Positions 49,298-60,111 of a stretch of 62,731 nt of DNA are shown in pieces. A model generated the notes under the pieces. It did not search any database. It saw only the letters and a list, made by a program, of their open reading frames with translations, and had not been told where the DNA came from. The stretch comes from Ramicandelaber brevisporus (taxonomy: Eukaryota > Kickxellomycota > Ramicandelaberales > Ramicandelaberaceae). The stretch's first letter is position 1; each line of letters starts with the position of its first letter. A program made the position numbers and the translations under genes. The stretch is from NCBI GenBank assembly GCA_025201865.1, contig MU602720.1, forward strand, positions 11,091 to 73,821. The letters are read 5' to 3'.

Positions 49298-52200
49298 TTA
49301 GAAATCAACGGGTGGTTGATCCATTGGGAACGATTCTGGACCCGGCGCTGACATATCTGGAGCAAATGATTCGGGTGTCGTGTCTGGGAACGGTGCAGGT
49401 TCAGGTACAGCTTCGTTAACCATTGGCGGCTCAACAGCAGCAGTCATGGCATCTGGTTCTGGACCTGGAGTCTGCCAGGCTGGTTCTGGGAGCTGAGCAG
49501 CAGGTTCAGGGAACGACATTGGGTCAGCTTCGGCCACTGGTGGGATATCGACCGGCTCGACAGCTGGGCTAAAGTCAGGCATCGGTTCTGGGCTGACAGG
49601 AGCAGATTCCGGCATTGGAGGCTCAGATGGCTCTGGAGCAGGACCGACATCCGGCATTGGCGCATCCATTGGCGCATCCATTGGCGCATCCATTGGAGGA
49701 GGAGCTTCCATGGCAGGCTCAGGCATTGGCTCAGCCTCTGCAATCGGAGGTAAATCACCATCCGGAGCTGGTGCCACATCCATCGATGCCGGTTCGGGAC
49801 CAGGGCCTGCATCGGGTGGTGGCATGTCCATTGGAGTAGATTCTGGAGCAGGCGCAGCAGCTTCATCCATCGGCGGTGGACCAGCATCTACCGGACCTGG
49901 TGCACTCACATCCTCAGGCATCGGTGCGTCCATCGGTGCGGATTCAGGCTCGGGGCCAACATCGGGCATTGCTGGCATATCAATTGGCCCAGCATCTTCT
50001 GGGGCAGGGCCAGCATCAACTTCAGGAGCCATGTCCATTGGAGCAGATTCGGGCATTGGTGGCATGCCAGCATCTTCTGGAGCTGGGCCAACATCAGCTG
50101 GAGGAGCCATGTCCATTGGAGCAGATTCAGGTTCAGAGCCACCAGCAAAGTCTGATGGAGCAGGGCCAGCTTCAACTGGAGGAGCCATGTCCACCGGAGC
50201 AGACTCGGGCATACCAAAATCTTCTGGAACAGACTCGGGCATTGGTGGCATGCCAGCATCCTCTGGGGCAGGCCCAACATCAGGAGGAGGAGCATCCATG
50301 GAGTCGGCAGGTTCAGAGCCACCGGCAAAGTCTGGGGCTGGACCAGCGTCAGAAGGAGGAGCATCCATTGGAGCAGATTCAGGCTCAGAGCCACCAGCAA
50401 AGTCTGATGGAGCTGACATATCGGCGCCAGCATCAGGAACATCACCGCCGCCGCCACCGCCGCCGCCAGCATCCGCATCCGGAGAACCAGCAAGTGAGCG
50501 GCCGTTCTTTCCTTTGCCATTCTTTCCTTTGCCGTTCTTGCCCTTGCCGTTCTTGCCCTTGCCACGACCTCCTTTGCCGCCTTTGCCGCCCTTGCCACCA
50601 CGGCTGCTTCGACCTCCTTTGCCACCACGAGCACCCTTGCCACCGCGGCCACCTCTACTTCCTTTGCCGCCACGAACGCCCTTACCACCGCGGCTACCTT
50701 TGCCGCCACGTCGCCCACCAGGTCTGTTACGTCCGTTGCGTCCACCAGGTCCATTACGTCCACTGCGACTACCTTTGCCATTGCGACCAATGCCACGGCC
50801 ACCACGACCACTACGACTAGTGCCACGAGCGCCACGAGCGCCACGACTACCACGACCACCACGACGAGTGCCACGGCCAGTATCACGATTAGTGCCACGG
50901 CCAGCGCTACGGCCAGTGCTACGAGCGCCACGACCAGTGCTACGACCAGTACTACGACGAGTGCCACGACTAGTGCTACGACTAGTGCCACGGCCAGTGC
51001 TACGAGCGCCATTCTTGTTACGGCCACCAGCACCACGAACGCCACGCTGACCCACTCCGCGTTTATTCTGACCGCCCAAGCCGCGCTGTGAGCGTGGTCC
51101 ACCACGCGTGCCGCGCGAACCAAGGTTGCGATTACGTTTACCACCAAGACCACGCGTTGCTGGGGAACGACCGCCCTTGCGCTGGCCACGATTGGCAGAA
51201 CTGCGCGGAAGCTGGATGCCACGACCACGGCCACGCTGGCGATTCGGGGTGCGGTTACCACCTTTGCCAAGCACGTTGCGGCCCTTTGTGGCTGGACGAC
51301 CAGACCTGCTTCGTGGAGCAGCACGGGAGCCTTTACCAAACATGCCACCAAACAGATTGCTTGACTTGCGTGGACCACTCTTGCCAATGTTGCGACCAGA
51401 TGGATTGCGTGACTTGCGCGGACCATTCTTGCCACTGCCACCAAACAGATTGCGTGATTTGGTTGGGCCAGTCTTTGGACGACCACCGCGAGACTTCGGC
51501 AGACCGCCTTTACCGATGGAGCCGCGACCATTGCCGCCAAACAGACCTCGCATTTTGGATGGGCCAGCTGTGCGTGGGCCAGCTGTGCGTGGACCAATCT
51601 TCGGACGACCACCGCGAGACTTGGGCAGACCGCCTTTACCGATGGAGCCGCGACCATTGCCGCCAAACAGATTGCGTGGCTTGGTTGGACCAGTCTTTGG
51701 ACGACCACCACGAGACTTGGGCAGGCCGGACATTTTGTTTGGACCATTTCGTTTAGTGCTGCCCAAGCCACCAAACAAGCCAGTGCCAGGACGCTTACCA
51801 GTGTTGCGCTTGAGGCTGTTCATGAGTGAGCTGCCCGTTCCAGCCTTCTTCAGCGGTCCAGCGCGCGGACGAGTACCACCTAGCTTGTTGCCACCCAAGA
51901 TGCTCTTTGGAGATCCAGTCATACGGCGAGGAATACCAGGAACATTCAAGCGCTTGTTGGCACCACGAGCAGCTGGGAGACTCGGCTTGCCAAGCAGACT
52001 GCTCTTGATGGATGGACGGCCTTTGATGTTGCGGGCAGACGGCGGCAGGATGCCCTTGCCGAATGGAAGCGATGGCTTACCCGGGACACGACCATTGCTA
52101 CCCTTGGGGCGAAGACCGAGAGGTGAACCTGGCAGACGCAATGGAGTCTTGTTGCCGAATCCATTGAGCAGCGGAGCACGCTTCGGCGACATTGGAGATG

Positions 52201-54091
52201 ACTTGATGCGGTTCAAGCCACCAAATGGCGGAGTCTTGCGACCACCAAGGCTGAGAGATGGAGCGCGAGACTTGCCTGGCTTCACGCCAACCGAACGAGG
52301 ACCACTCTTGGGAATGGTGCCAGTACGCTTGCCAGTCAGTGAAGGAATCAATGGACGAGGACCTCCAGGCTTGCCAACCGCTGGCTTCAACGAGCGATTC
52401 GCCTTTGCTGGGCCTTTAGTACTGAGACCAAGCTTGCCACCAATTGAGCGTGCCGGTGGAATTGGCCCTTTACCAACAGCTGGCTTCTTGGGCCGAGTAG
52501 CAGAGCCCATGCCTCCACGCTTCGGAGTGCCAATGCCAATGCCACGGCCGCTCTTTAGTCCAGGTGCAAATGGAGCGCGAGGTGACTTTGGACCAGATGC
52601 CAGTGGAGTCTTTGGCGTGAACTTGGGCTTGCCAGCAGGCTTGAACGGACGCGAGTTTGTGCTGCCACCAAGGATGCCGGGCTTTGGACGACCAACGAGA
52701 CGCGGATTAATAGCTGGCTTAGCCTTCGGTGGTGTCTTTGGCTTGGTGACGGCGTTTGAACCCGGTGTAGTCTTGCGTGTCTTGGGTGTTACTGGCGACT
52801 TCTTCTGCTGCTGCTGCTGTCTGGGCTTCTGTGGCTTGTTGAGCTTTGGCTGCATACTCGGCTTCTGCTGCTGCCTTGGCTTTGGAGTAGCTGCACGAGG
52901 CTTCTGCTGCTGCTGCGGTTTCGGCTGCTTGTTCTGTTGCTTCTGCTGTTGCTGCTTTGGCTTGTTGAGCTTTGGCTGCATGCCCAACTTTGTAGTCAAT
53001 GTACGAGACTTTGGCTTTGGAGTCGTTGCACGAGGCTTTGGTTGCTGCTGTCTGGGTTTCTGCTGCTGCTGCTTTGGCTTTGGAGTCGCTCCACGAGGCT
53101 TTGACTGTTGTGACTTTGGCTGCTGCTTGGGCCGCTGCTGTTGCTTCTGAGGAAAGTTAAGCCTTGGCTTCTGTGGCTTTGGTTGCTGCTTGGGTTTGGA
53201 AACGGCTCCATTGGGCTTTGGCTGTGACTTTGGCTGCTGCTTCGGCTGCTTCTGCTTCTGCTGTTGCTTAGGCTTGGATGTGGCTCCATTAAACTTTGGC
53301 TGCTGCTTTGGCTTGGAGGCGGTTCCATTGGACTTTGGCTTCTGCTGCTGCCTTGGCTTTGGAGTCGCTGCACGAGGCTTTGGCTGTGGAGTAGTTACAC
53401 GAGACTTTGGCTGCTGTTGCTGCTGCTTCTGCGGCTTGTTAAGCTTTGGCTGCTGACTGGGCTTCTGCTGCTTGGGCTTGGAGGCGGCTCCATTGGGCTT
53501 TGGCCGCTGCTGCTGCTGTGGCTTCGGCTGTTTCTGAGGCTTCTGAGCTGGTCGTTGCGCTGGTGCCTTCGGTGCCTTTGGCTTCGGCGGCGATCTAGCA
53601 GGCGGTTTCGACGGATTCGACTTTGGCTTCTGAGCCGCAGGCTTCTGTTTCTTTGGTGCAGGCTTCTTTACTGGAGCTGGCTTTGGCTTAGGAGCTGGCT
53701 TTGGAACCGGGGCTGCGCGCTTCGGCGGTGGAGCTGGCTTCGGGGCTGGCTTTGGCTTTGGAGCTGCGCGCTTCGGCGGTGGAGCTGGCTTCGGGGCTGC
53801 GCGTTTTGGTGGTGGAGCTGGCTTTGGTGCTGGTGGTGGAGCTGCACGCTTCGGTGGAGCTGGTGCTGGAGCTGCGCGTTTCGGTGGTGGAGCCGGCTTT
53901 GGAGCTGGAGCTGGCTTCGGGGCAGCGGCTTTAGGTGGTGGAGCCTTTGGAGCTGGTGGAGAGCCACCACCGCCGCCTTTGCCTTTGCCACGGGGTTCTG
54001 GCAGCGCTTCAACTACGAGAGCTGAAAGGAAGAGAATCGCCATCAAGATGGCCGATATCGCAGTCCAAACACTGCCTGGACCACGAGCCAT
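49298..54091 (-). CDS. Giant secreted low-complexity protein with basic body and acidic tail
   Basis: The 1,597-residue product starts with a signal peptide or anchor (hydrophobic AISAILMAILFLSALVVEA). After it come, in order: Pro/Ala/Lys repeats (PPKRAAPKPAP, about 35-190), Lys/Gln/Pro repeats (KPKQQPK, to about 440), a Lys/Arg/Gly/Pro region with recurring GRPKTGPTKPRNLFGGNGRG units (about 750-900), Arg/Gly/Thr repeats (RSTGRGTSRST, about 990-1,100), Gly/Lys repeats (RGGKGSRGGKG, to about 1,200), and a final 380 residues that are acidic and built of DAGPAPEDAG and MDAPP units. The mature protein has almost no hydrophobic residues outside the signal. No family is recognised. It is probably an extracellular matrix, cell-wall or adhesive protein. 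The charge split between body and tail is striking. Confidence 0.75.
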   Translation of the reverse strand: MARGPGSVWTAISAILMAILFLSALVVEALPEPRGKGKGGGGGSPPAPKAPPPKAAAPKPAPAPKPAPPPKRAAPAPAPPKRAAPPPAPKPAPPPKRAAPKPAPPPKRAAPKPKPAPKPAPPPKRAAPVPKPAPKPKPAPVKKPAPKKQKPAAQKPKSNPSKPPARSPPKPKAPKAPAQRPAQKPQKQPKPQQQQRPKPNGAASKPKQQKPSQQPKLNKPQKQQQQQPKSRVTTPQPKPRAATPKPRQQQKPKSNGTASKPKQQPKFNGATSKPKQQQKQKQPKQQPKSQPKPNGAVSKPKQQPKPQKPRLNFPQKQQQRPKQQPKSQQSKPRGATPKPKQQQQKPRQQQPKPRATTPKPKSRTLTTKLGMQPKLNKPKQQQQKQQNKQPKPQQQQKPRAATPKPRQQQKPSMQPKLNKPQKPRQQQQQKKSPVTPKTRKTTPGSNAVTKPKTPPKAKPAINPRLVGRPKPGILGGSTNSRPFKPAGKPKFTPKTPLASGPKSPRAPFAPGLKSGRGIGIGTPKRGGMGSATRPKKPAVGKGPIPPARSIGGKLGLSTKGPAKANRSLKPAVGKPGGPRPLIPSLTGKRTGTIPKSGPRSVGVKPGKSRAPSLSLGGRKTPPFGGLNRIKSSPMSPKRAPLLNGFGNKTPLRLPGSPLGLRPKGSNGRVPGKPSLPFGKGILPPSARNIKGRPSIKSSLLGKPSLPAARGANKRLNVPGIPRRMTGSPKSILGGNKLGGTRPRAGPLKKAGTGSSLMNSLKRNTGKRPGTGLFGGLGSTKRNGPNKMSGLPKSRGGRPKTGPTKPRNLFGGNGRGSIGKGGLPKSRGGRPKIGPRTAGPRTAGPSKMRGLFGGNGRGSIGKGGLPKSRGGRPKTGPTKSRNLFGGSGKNGPRKSRNPSGRNIGKSGPRKSSNLFGGMFGKGSRAAPRSRSGRPATKGRNVLGKGGNRTPNRQRGRGRGIQLPRSSANRGQRKGGRSPATRGLGGKRNRNLGSRGTRGGPRSQRGLGGQNKRGVGQRGVRGAGGRNKNGARSTGRGTSRSTSRGTRRSTGRSTGRGARSTGRSAGRGTNRDTGRGTRRGGRGSRGARGARGTSRSGRGGRGIGRNGKGSRSGRNGPGGRNGRNRPGGRRGGKGSRGGKGVRGGKGSRGGRGGKGARGGKGGRSSRGGKGGKGGKGGRGKGKNGKGKNGKGKNGKGKNGRSLAGSPDADAGGGGGGGGDVPDAGADMSAPSDFAGGSEPESAPMDAPPSDAGPAPDFAGGSEPADSMDAPPPDVGPAPEDAGMPPMPESVPEDFGMPESAPVDMAPPVEAGPAPSDFAGGSEPESAPMDMAPPADVGPAPEDAGMPPMPESAPMDMAPEVDAGPAPEDAGPIDMPAMPDVGPEPESAPMDAPMPEDVSAPGPVDAGPPPMDEAAAPAPESTPMDMPPPDAGPGPEPASMDVAPAPDGDLPPIAEAEPMPEPAMEAPPPMDAPMDAPMDAPMPDVGPAPEPSEPPMPESAPVSPEPMPDFSPAVEPVDIPPVAEADPMSFPEPAAQLPEPAWQTPGPEPDAMTAAVEPPMVNEAVPEPAPFPDTTPESFAPDMSAPGPESFPMDQPPVDF

Positions 54092-54515
54092 CGTTGCTGT
54101 GATGCGAGGGATTGGTTGGATGAAATGTGCAATATGCTAAGGTGCAAGGATATGCTGTAGGATGCTTTGATAGTGCAAAAAAAAGATGCTGAAGGTGCAG
54201 GTAGAGAAGAGAAGGTTGTCAGAGGTAGAGCTGCCAACAGGTTGAAGTGTGCGAGTGTAAGTGCGAATGAGTGTGAGACTGTCTGTCGAGGGTCTCTCTA
54301 TAAAAAGGGGGGCTTCCGCGATGCACGCATGCGACAGGTTAACATTCTTGTTTACTGGCAGCAACGACAGTGTATTGAAAAGCCACAGTAGAATATGACT
54401 GGCTGTTGATCTCGGTGGAACGGGTGTCCAGTACAAACGTCCATTGAAAAAAGACCAAACGAGAAGGTCAAAGATAGGGTGTGTATTTATAAGGCGTTAA
54501 CATATCAACGAGCAC

Positions 54516-55079
54516 TTAGAAGATGATACGCTTCTTCTTGGGAGCGTCTGCGTCGGACTTAGCGTCTGTTTGCTGCTCACTTGGTGTTGATTGGGCAGCC
54601 GGTTCCTTCGGTGTTGTTACTGCTGTTGTTGCTGCTGTTGCGGTATGTTCTTTGTGCTCATCCTGTTCATCATCAATGTTGACTTTCGTGATTGGCCTAA
54701 CAAGGAGCTCCTTTGCCTCTTTCTTCATGGTCTCTGTGATAGCATCGGTTTGCTCCAACTTGTTCAGCATCTTCTCCAACTCTGCTCTGCGTGTCTCCAA
54801 CAAATGAGTTGTAGCTGGTCCTCGTTCTTCCAGCTCAGTCAGGCGCGTTCTTTGCCAATACAGATTCAGCGACATTGTCAGCAATGCACTCCACAAGAAG
54901 TAGCGAAGACCAAGCTCTCGAAGACGCTTGCGATCAAAAGTGACTGGAGGAGCTTTGGACTGTGGTGTTGGCGCCGGAGGTACTGTTGAGTATGATCGTG
55001 GTACCTGCAGTATTGCTGTAGGCGCTCTGGGCACTGATCTGCGCCACAGTCTAAGCATGTTCGCTGCAGATCGCTGCAT
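54516..55079 (-). CDS. Mitochondrial inner-membrane protein, unknown
   Basis: The 187-residue product starts with an Arg-rich presequence (MQRSAANMLRLWRRSVPRAP, further Arg and Ser to about 35). A single transmembrane segment follows (YFLWSALLTMSLNLYW, about 64-80), then a coiled coil (LEERGPATTHLLETRRAELEK... TETMKKEAKELL) and a Thr/Ala/Glu-rich tail ending KKKRIIF. The topology (presequence, one helix, coiled coil) is like cytochrome-oxidase or MICOS assembly factors, but no family can be named. Confidence 0.6.
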   Translation of the reverse strand: MQRSAANMLRLWRRSVPRAPTAILQVPRSYSTVPPAPTPQSKAPPVTFDRKRLRELGLRYFLWSALLTMSLNLYWQRTRLTELEERGPATTHLLETRRAELEKMLNKLEQTDAITETMKKEAKELLVRPITKVNIDDEQDEHKEHTATAATTAVTTPKEPAAQSTPSEQQTDAKSDADAPKKKRIIF

Positions 55080-55318
55080 CTGTTGCTGGTGTTTATTATT
55101 ATTGTTTTTTTTTATTTTGCTTGCAAATTCTCGAGAACTCTAACTTGGGTGAGCGCGTGTGTTTGTGTGTTTGTATGCGTCTGTGTGTAATCGACGTATT
55201 CGACGATGAGTATCTTCATGACAATGCTACGTTTTCTTCAATTAAAAAAATAAAAATACGCGATGAATACTAGAGCTGAAAACGGGAGTTATTTTAGGGA
55301 GTTATTTTAGGGAATTGG
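55080..55318. other. Intergenic region
   Basis: Short AT-rich stretch with GTGTGT and TTGTTT runs and a tandem GGGAGTTATTTTA (55,287-55,315). No gene is seen. Confidence 0.5.
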
Positions 55319-58300
55319 TTAGTTAGTGGAGTTGTTAGTAGGAACAATGGAGACATTGGTTGGCGCTCTGTTGAACTTCATGTGGCTGTTGACAAGATGG
55401 CCAGCAGCCAGAGCAGAGCAAAGTGATAGCTCACCAGCCATGACAGTTGCACAGATGATGCGAGCGAGGCGCTGAGCGTTAGCACCTGGAGTCTCGGCAT
55501 TGGCACCACGAACACCGAGCATGTCCAGACAGGCAGATTGGGCAGGGAGGGTAGTTCCGCCGCCAATTGTGCCGACTTCAATGGAAGGCATGGTGCACGA
55601 GATGTGTAAATCTTGGCCATTGTTGACAGGCTCCATCAATGTCATGCAGTTTGAGGATTCCACGTTCTGAGCAGGATCTTGACCGCATGCAATGTAGATG
55701 GCAGTGACAATATTGGCAGCATGCGCATTGAATCCACCAACGCTTCCAGCCATGGCTGATCCAATCAGATTCTTGGCTACGTTCAACTCACACAAAGCAG
55801 ACACTGTAGTCTTCAAGACTGACTCGACAATTCTGCCAGGAATTACAGCCTCAGCAATCACCGATTTGCCGCGACCTTCGATCCAATTGATGGCTGCTGG
55901 CTTCTTGTCAGTGCAATAGTTGCCACTTACTGCTATAATTTGCATTTCAGGGAATCTGTCCTGTAACAATGCAAGTGACTTTTCAGTTCCCTTTGAAATC
56001 ATATTCATTCCCATTGCATCGCCTGTTCTGGTAGCAAATCGAATGAACACCAATCTGCCTGCAATGGCCACCTTGAGCTTCTGCAATCTAGCAAATCGTG
56101 ATGTTGAGTCAAACGCTTCTTTGATCAAGTAGTATCCACCAGTCAGAGGAGTCTCATCTTCCAACCACTCTCTGCATTCATTAGCCATGGACAGCGATGG
56201 GAACTGTACAACTGGGCCACGAGTCATTCCATCTCTGGTCAAAACAGTGACGGCTCCCATTGGGTTGGCCGATGCTGAGATTGCCTTACAACCACGTGAT
56301 GTTGATGCAACAAGAACACCTTCTGTTGTAGCCATTGGCACATGCAGTATCTCTCCATCAATTCTAACTGGACCAGCAACTCCAACAGGCAATGGCATGT
56401 ATCCAATTACATTCTCACAGCATTGTCCAAGCACTTTACTATAGTCATATCCTTCGTATGGAAGCAAGCTGTCTCTGACATTGGCAATTAAAGCTCTTCT
56501 GACCTTGACTGCGCGGGTCAAATCGCCCAATGTCTTTTCAAGTGCATATCCAGGGATCTTGCCATTCTTAGCCAAACTAATAATATCGTCATCGGAAACC
56601 TCTGCTGCGAACGATGGTCCCTTCTTCACAATAGCCAGCATATCATCGAGACCATTATCCATCTTTGAATCAGTCACAGTAACCTTCTCAAGCTTAGCAG
56701 TGGCGCCGGCAATGACGCTGTCGGGAGTTGCCTTGATAAGCTCGCTCTGCTTAGCTGCAGCTGCGGCATTGACGGACTTGACAGCAATGGACGCAGTAGA
56801 TGGAGACACGGCATTGGCTGCAGTAAGTGGCTTCGCACCAATCAATGAGTTGCCAACTAAATCGGCCTTCACGACTGCGGCGGCGGAGGCAACAACTGGA
56901 GCGGCAATTGTAGGTTGAGCACCTGATTGAGTGCCGGCAGTGGAGGCAGTGGATACAGTAGCTTGCTTAGCTGACCAGTTGGAAACCAAGTACAGATTAA
57001 GAGTGATGGAGATAACCATTCCAACAACAAGGAGAGCAGACGCAGAGCTGATGTGGTTGAGTGATAATGCTGATCCAGCAAACCAGCCGGTTGGAGATGG
57101 TGTAGTAAAGAGCTGCTTTGATGGAGCAATCTTCACAGCAAGAGCCTGGCTAGTTCCCCAGTTGCTGAAGATGAGTCCAAGCAGGCCAGCATCTAAATCA
57201 GAGGTAGTGGTAGTGATGGTGGTAGTGATGGTGGTAGTGTTGGAGTATGGACCAACTGGACCAATGTCTTGAGTTGTAGCACTTGATTGACTATTACGGA
57301 AGGAGGTACCGAGGCTGAACAGATTGAGTGCAAGGAATCCAAATATAATCAACAGCTTGAGGCGAGTAACAGTTGGTGAGTCAGATTGCTGACGCTGACG
57401 TGCAATATCAGTGTCACTCAGAGCCTGCAAAGTAATGCGGCGGTAGTTGGCAGGGCTGGTGGAGTCAGCAATCAGAGAGTTAGTCAGCAGCTTGGCAGAT
57501 GTACCAGAGCGGCTACGAGAAACGCGGCGGAGCTCGCGAACACGAACAGTCTCCAACTTGAGGGTAAGCGCAGCAGTGTAGAATGTAAACAGCATGATGC
57601 AGTCGTAAATCAGAATCAGCGCAGCAATTTTGCAAAACTGATCCAATCCTGGAATGAATGCTCCGCATGACAGAACCGCAATCTCAAACAGATAGTCGCG
57701 GAGAATAATGTCCTTGGCTTGCTCAACTCCAGATACAACTTGCTGCTGAACGCGTGGTGGCGGGACAGATCCACTAAAGGCCGACGACGCGGTAGCATCC
57801 AATCCATACTCGCCAACAGAGCCAGAGCGACGATTGCCAGAGTCTGGAGTAGCAGCAGCGGCACCGGCAGAACCAGTATTGACAGGAGCAGCAGAGAACA
57901 ACACAGCCTTGGTGAGATAATATGGCTTATCGACACCAATGGTAACACCAAGGAATGGCAGAGCCTCAGAGAGCAGAGCAAAGTTGACATCAATGCCAAG
58001 AAGCTGAGCCGTGCATAGCGCAAGGAAGAAGGCATAGGCACTGGATGCCAGGGCAGACATGGCCAATGTAATCTGTGAGCCCATACGGCGCATGTTGGAG
58101 AACAGCTGAGTGAATGTCAGCAGCATCATGACGTAGGCGAGCGCCACAACGAGAACCTCGAGCTTGTGGTTCTTGTCAATGAGCTCGGAAATCTTGAGAA
58201 CAAGGTTGACGGCAACAACCACAATCCATGGCAAGCCCTCGGGGTTGTCCAGCCATGGGTGGCGAGCTGAAGTGAAATTGTTCAGTCCAGAGTCAACGGC

Positions 58301-59164
58301 AGCTTGCCATTGAGCAACGCGAGCGCGCTCATCTTTAGATGATGCTTTGAGGACGTAACGCAGTGTCAGAGATTGGGCACCAGTCAAGCGGTCCTTCTTC
58401 CTGTTCGACACCTCACCTGTAACTAGACCAAGGGCACGAAGCTCAGATGGTGAGCGCAGAGAGTCGACGCCAACAGACTCAACATCATTGCGCACAAATG
58501 GAGTCAGAACAAGGCACTTCTCAGACTTGGATGAATCTGGAGTCAGCTGAGCATTGGCGGCAGTATCCTCAACGCAAACATCAGAAAGACCAAACTTGTT
58601 GCCATCAGAACCAGCAGTGAACTTGTTCATAATCTGGGAATGGGCAAACGCAATAGCGCTGAGCTCATCAACGTTGACCAAACCTTTGCCATCCTCAATG
58701 TAACCAGGACGCTTTCGATCCACCTTGAAAGTGACTGAGTGAACAATCACCTGTTGCATCTCACCTGCAGCAGCTGCTGCTGCAGCATCGGATGACGAAG
58801 AGTGGGAGAAATCGCTCTTGATATCAGCAGTAGGCAATGACCAGTATGTGAGGTTACCACTTGTCACGCCACCAACGGTTGAATTGGCATACACGTGGGT
58901 TGGAGGAGAGCCCAGGAACACCTTCTTGAAAACGGCAGAGTCTTTGAGACCATTCCAAGTCAAAAAGACAGAAAGGGCAACCATAACGAGGCACGCGGTA
59001 ATCGTCTCAATCGGGCTGCGGGCGGCAACTCGCACGATGCGGTGAACAATAGATCCGTTGAACATCGACCGTGGTCTTTGCTGCTGCTGTTGCTGTTTTT
59101 GCTGCCTCTGATGTGGAGCTCCAGCACCAGCACCAGCGCTGACAGTATTGCGCTGAGACGACAT
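55319..59164 (-). CDS. HMG1: HMG-CoA reductase
   Basis: Rate-limiting enzyme of the mevalonate/sterol pathway, making mevalonate from HMG-CoA with NADPH at the ER membrane. The 1,281-residue protein has an N-terminal membrane region: a first helix [16 protein letters not shown], a long lumenal loop, then a sterol-sensing-like domain ([20 protein letters not shown] through [19 protein letters not shown]). Its catalytic half contains [23 protein letters not shown] (catalytic Glu), [25 protein letters not shown] (catalytic Lys), [13 protein letters not shown] (catalytic Asp) and [15 protein letters not shown] (catalytic His). A Ser/Ala-rich linker joins the halves. ATG 59,164 is preferred; the longer frame to 59,233 reads leader sequence. 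It is complete and unspliced. Confidence 0.97.
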   Translation of the reverse strand: MSSQRNTVSAGAGAGAPHQRQQKQQQQQQRPRSMFNGSIVHRIVRVAARSPIETITACLVMVALSVFLTWNGLKDSAVFKKVFLGSPPTHVYANSTVGGVTSGNLTYWSLPTADIKSDFSHSSSSDAAAAAAAGEMQQVIVHSVTFKVDRKRPGYIEDGKGLVNVDELSAIAFAHSQIMNKFTAGSDGNKFGLSDVCVEDTAANAQLTPDSSKSEKCLVLTPFVRNDVESVGVDSLRSPSELRALGLVTGEVSNRKKDRLTGAQSLTLRYVLKASSKDERARVAQWQAAVDSGLNNFTSARHPWLDNPEGLPWIVVVAVNLVLKISELIDKNHKLEVLVVALAYVMMLLTFTQLFSNMRRMGSQITLAMSALASSAYAFFLALCTAQLLGIDVNFALLSEALPFLGVTIGVDKPYYLTKAVLFSAAPVNTGSAGAAAATPDSGNRRSGSVGEYGLDATASSAFSGSVPPPRVQQQVVSGVEQAKDIILRDYLFEIAVLSCGAFIPGLDQFCKIAALILIYDCIMLFTFYTAALTLKLETVRVRELRRVSRSRSGTSAKLLTNSLIADSTSPANYRRITLQALSDTDIARQRQQSDSPTVTRLKLLIIFGFLALNLFSLGTSFRNSQSSATTQDIGPVGPYSNTTTITTTITTTTSDLDAGLLGLIFSNWGTSQALAVKIAPSKQLFTTPSPTGWFAGSALSLNHISSASALLVVGMVISITLNLYLVSNWSAKQATVSTASTAGTQSGAQPTIAAPVVASAAAVVKADLVGNSLIGAKPLTAANAVSPSTASIAVKSVNAAAAAKQSELIKATPDSVIAGATAKLEKVTVTDSKMDNGLDDMLAIVKKGPSFAAEVSDDDIISLAKNGKIPGYALEKTLGDLTRAVKVRRALIANVRDSLLPYEGYDYSKVLGQCCENVIGYMPLPVGVAGPVRIDGEILHVPMATTEGVLVASTSRGCKAISASANPMGAVTVLTRDGMTRGPVVQFPSLSMANECREWLEDETPLTGGYYLIKEAFDSTSRFARLQKLKVAIAGRLVFIRFATRTGDAMGMNMISKGTEKSLALLQDRFPEMQIIAVSGNYCTDKKPAAINWIEGRGKSVIAEAVIPGRIVESVLKTTVSALCELNVAKNLIGSAMAGSVGGFNAHAANIVTAIYIACGQDPAQNVESSNCMTLMEPVNNGQDLHISCTMPSIEVGTIGGGTTLPAQSACLDMLGVRGANAETPGANAQRLARIICATVMAGELSLCSALAAGHLVNSHMKFNRAPTNVSIVPTNNSTN

Positions 59165-60111
59165 TATCGGAATTAGGTTCGATAGTGGAACAAGTAGCTG
59201 GATATGAAACGCACTGACGCACCCCCACTTCACTTCACTTCACTTCACTCCACTTCACAATCGCTCAAACAAAGTTGGCTCGGTGTATGCACTCGCTCAG
59301 CAGGAAGGTGGGCAGCGGTAGGCAGAATTAAAAAAAAATCAAAGTGGCTGGTAGGAAACGCTAGCTGCAGGCGGTGGGAGAAAGCGGAGGAGAGAGGACG
59401 AGATTAGAGGATTGAGGAGTTGCGAGCTGGGCAGAGAGGGAGCAAGAGTTCAACAACGAGGCTACTATCAGAAGATACAAAGGGCTCGGAAATTACCGCG
59501 AAGGTTTTTGTCGATGGTATTTGATTGGACGCAAAACCAGTAGGGGCACGAGTACGCAGGTAGACAGCAGCAGAAGAGTGGAATGATATGGAATATGCCA
59601 GCTCAGCGCTCTTATTATTTGCAGTGTGTATGAAGAACAGCAACAACGCGTGGTCTTTACTGTTAATGTTATTGCAAATACGTGGTGCCACGAGTGGATG
59701 GATGAAAAAAAGAGGAGGGAAAAAGGAGGCACACCGCCGAAAAGAGTGACGAAAATGAAGCCGCGATGAAAGACTGGCTACATCCGAATGTCCACAGTCA
59801 ACAGATAGATGGCGCCGTCGACAAAAAAATAAAATTGGTCATTAAGGCGTCGACAGAGGAGGCTACAAGAGTCATCCAATGGTGCTGGGGATATCGCAAA
59901 TGGATTTGCTGTGCACGGCGAGGACAAGACGTACATTGAGGAAGACTACCCGCACTACCTGATGGCAAAGAAGCTCAACTAGGCACGACGTAAACAGAAA
60001 GATAGAGCTATTTGAAATGAGATGAAGAGATAGAGATAGAGATAGAGATAGAGAATGCTATAGTATACAGGCACGGGAGAGCCAGCTCTCGCGGCGCGCT
60101 ACAGAGTGTGT
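59165..60111. other. Intergenic region; possible terminal exon of a small plus-strand gene near 59,860-59,982
   Basis: Upstream of HMG-CoA reductase the sequence is leader-like, with TTCACTTCACTTCACTTCAC repeats at 59,226-59,255. Around 59,870-59,982 one plus-strand frame reads GDIANGFAVHGEDKTYIEED followed by YPHYLMAKKLN and stop. Its composition looks like real protein but it has no start in frame, so it could be the last exon of a spliced gene whose other exons I could not define. GATAGA repeats (60,031-60,052) follow. Confidence 0.3.

Larger units (their letters stand above)
46824..50731. repeat. 1,949-bp near-perfect direct copies flanking a 10-N gap (probable unmerged contig overlap)
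   Basis: 46,824-48,772 and 48,783-50,731 are the same length and differ visibly at only three places: two homopolymer-length differences (T runs near 46,999 and 47,040) and one G to A (TTTTACGTAAA to TTTTACATAAA near 49,069). The first copy stops exactly at the N run (48,773-48,782) and the second starts immediately after it, inside the Fanzor coding sequence. This is what an unmerged contig overlap or two haplotype contigs would produce. Confidence 0.9.

Noticed and set aside
51108-53150. 680-codon plus-strand frame and other long frames at 49.7-53.2 kb
   Set aside because: Antisense of the repetitive secreted polyampholyte; low-complexity repeats keep several frames open.
54299-54306. Plus-strand TATAAAAA as a promoter
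   Set aside because: No plus-strand gene follows; the neighbouring genes are both on the minus strand.
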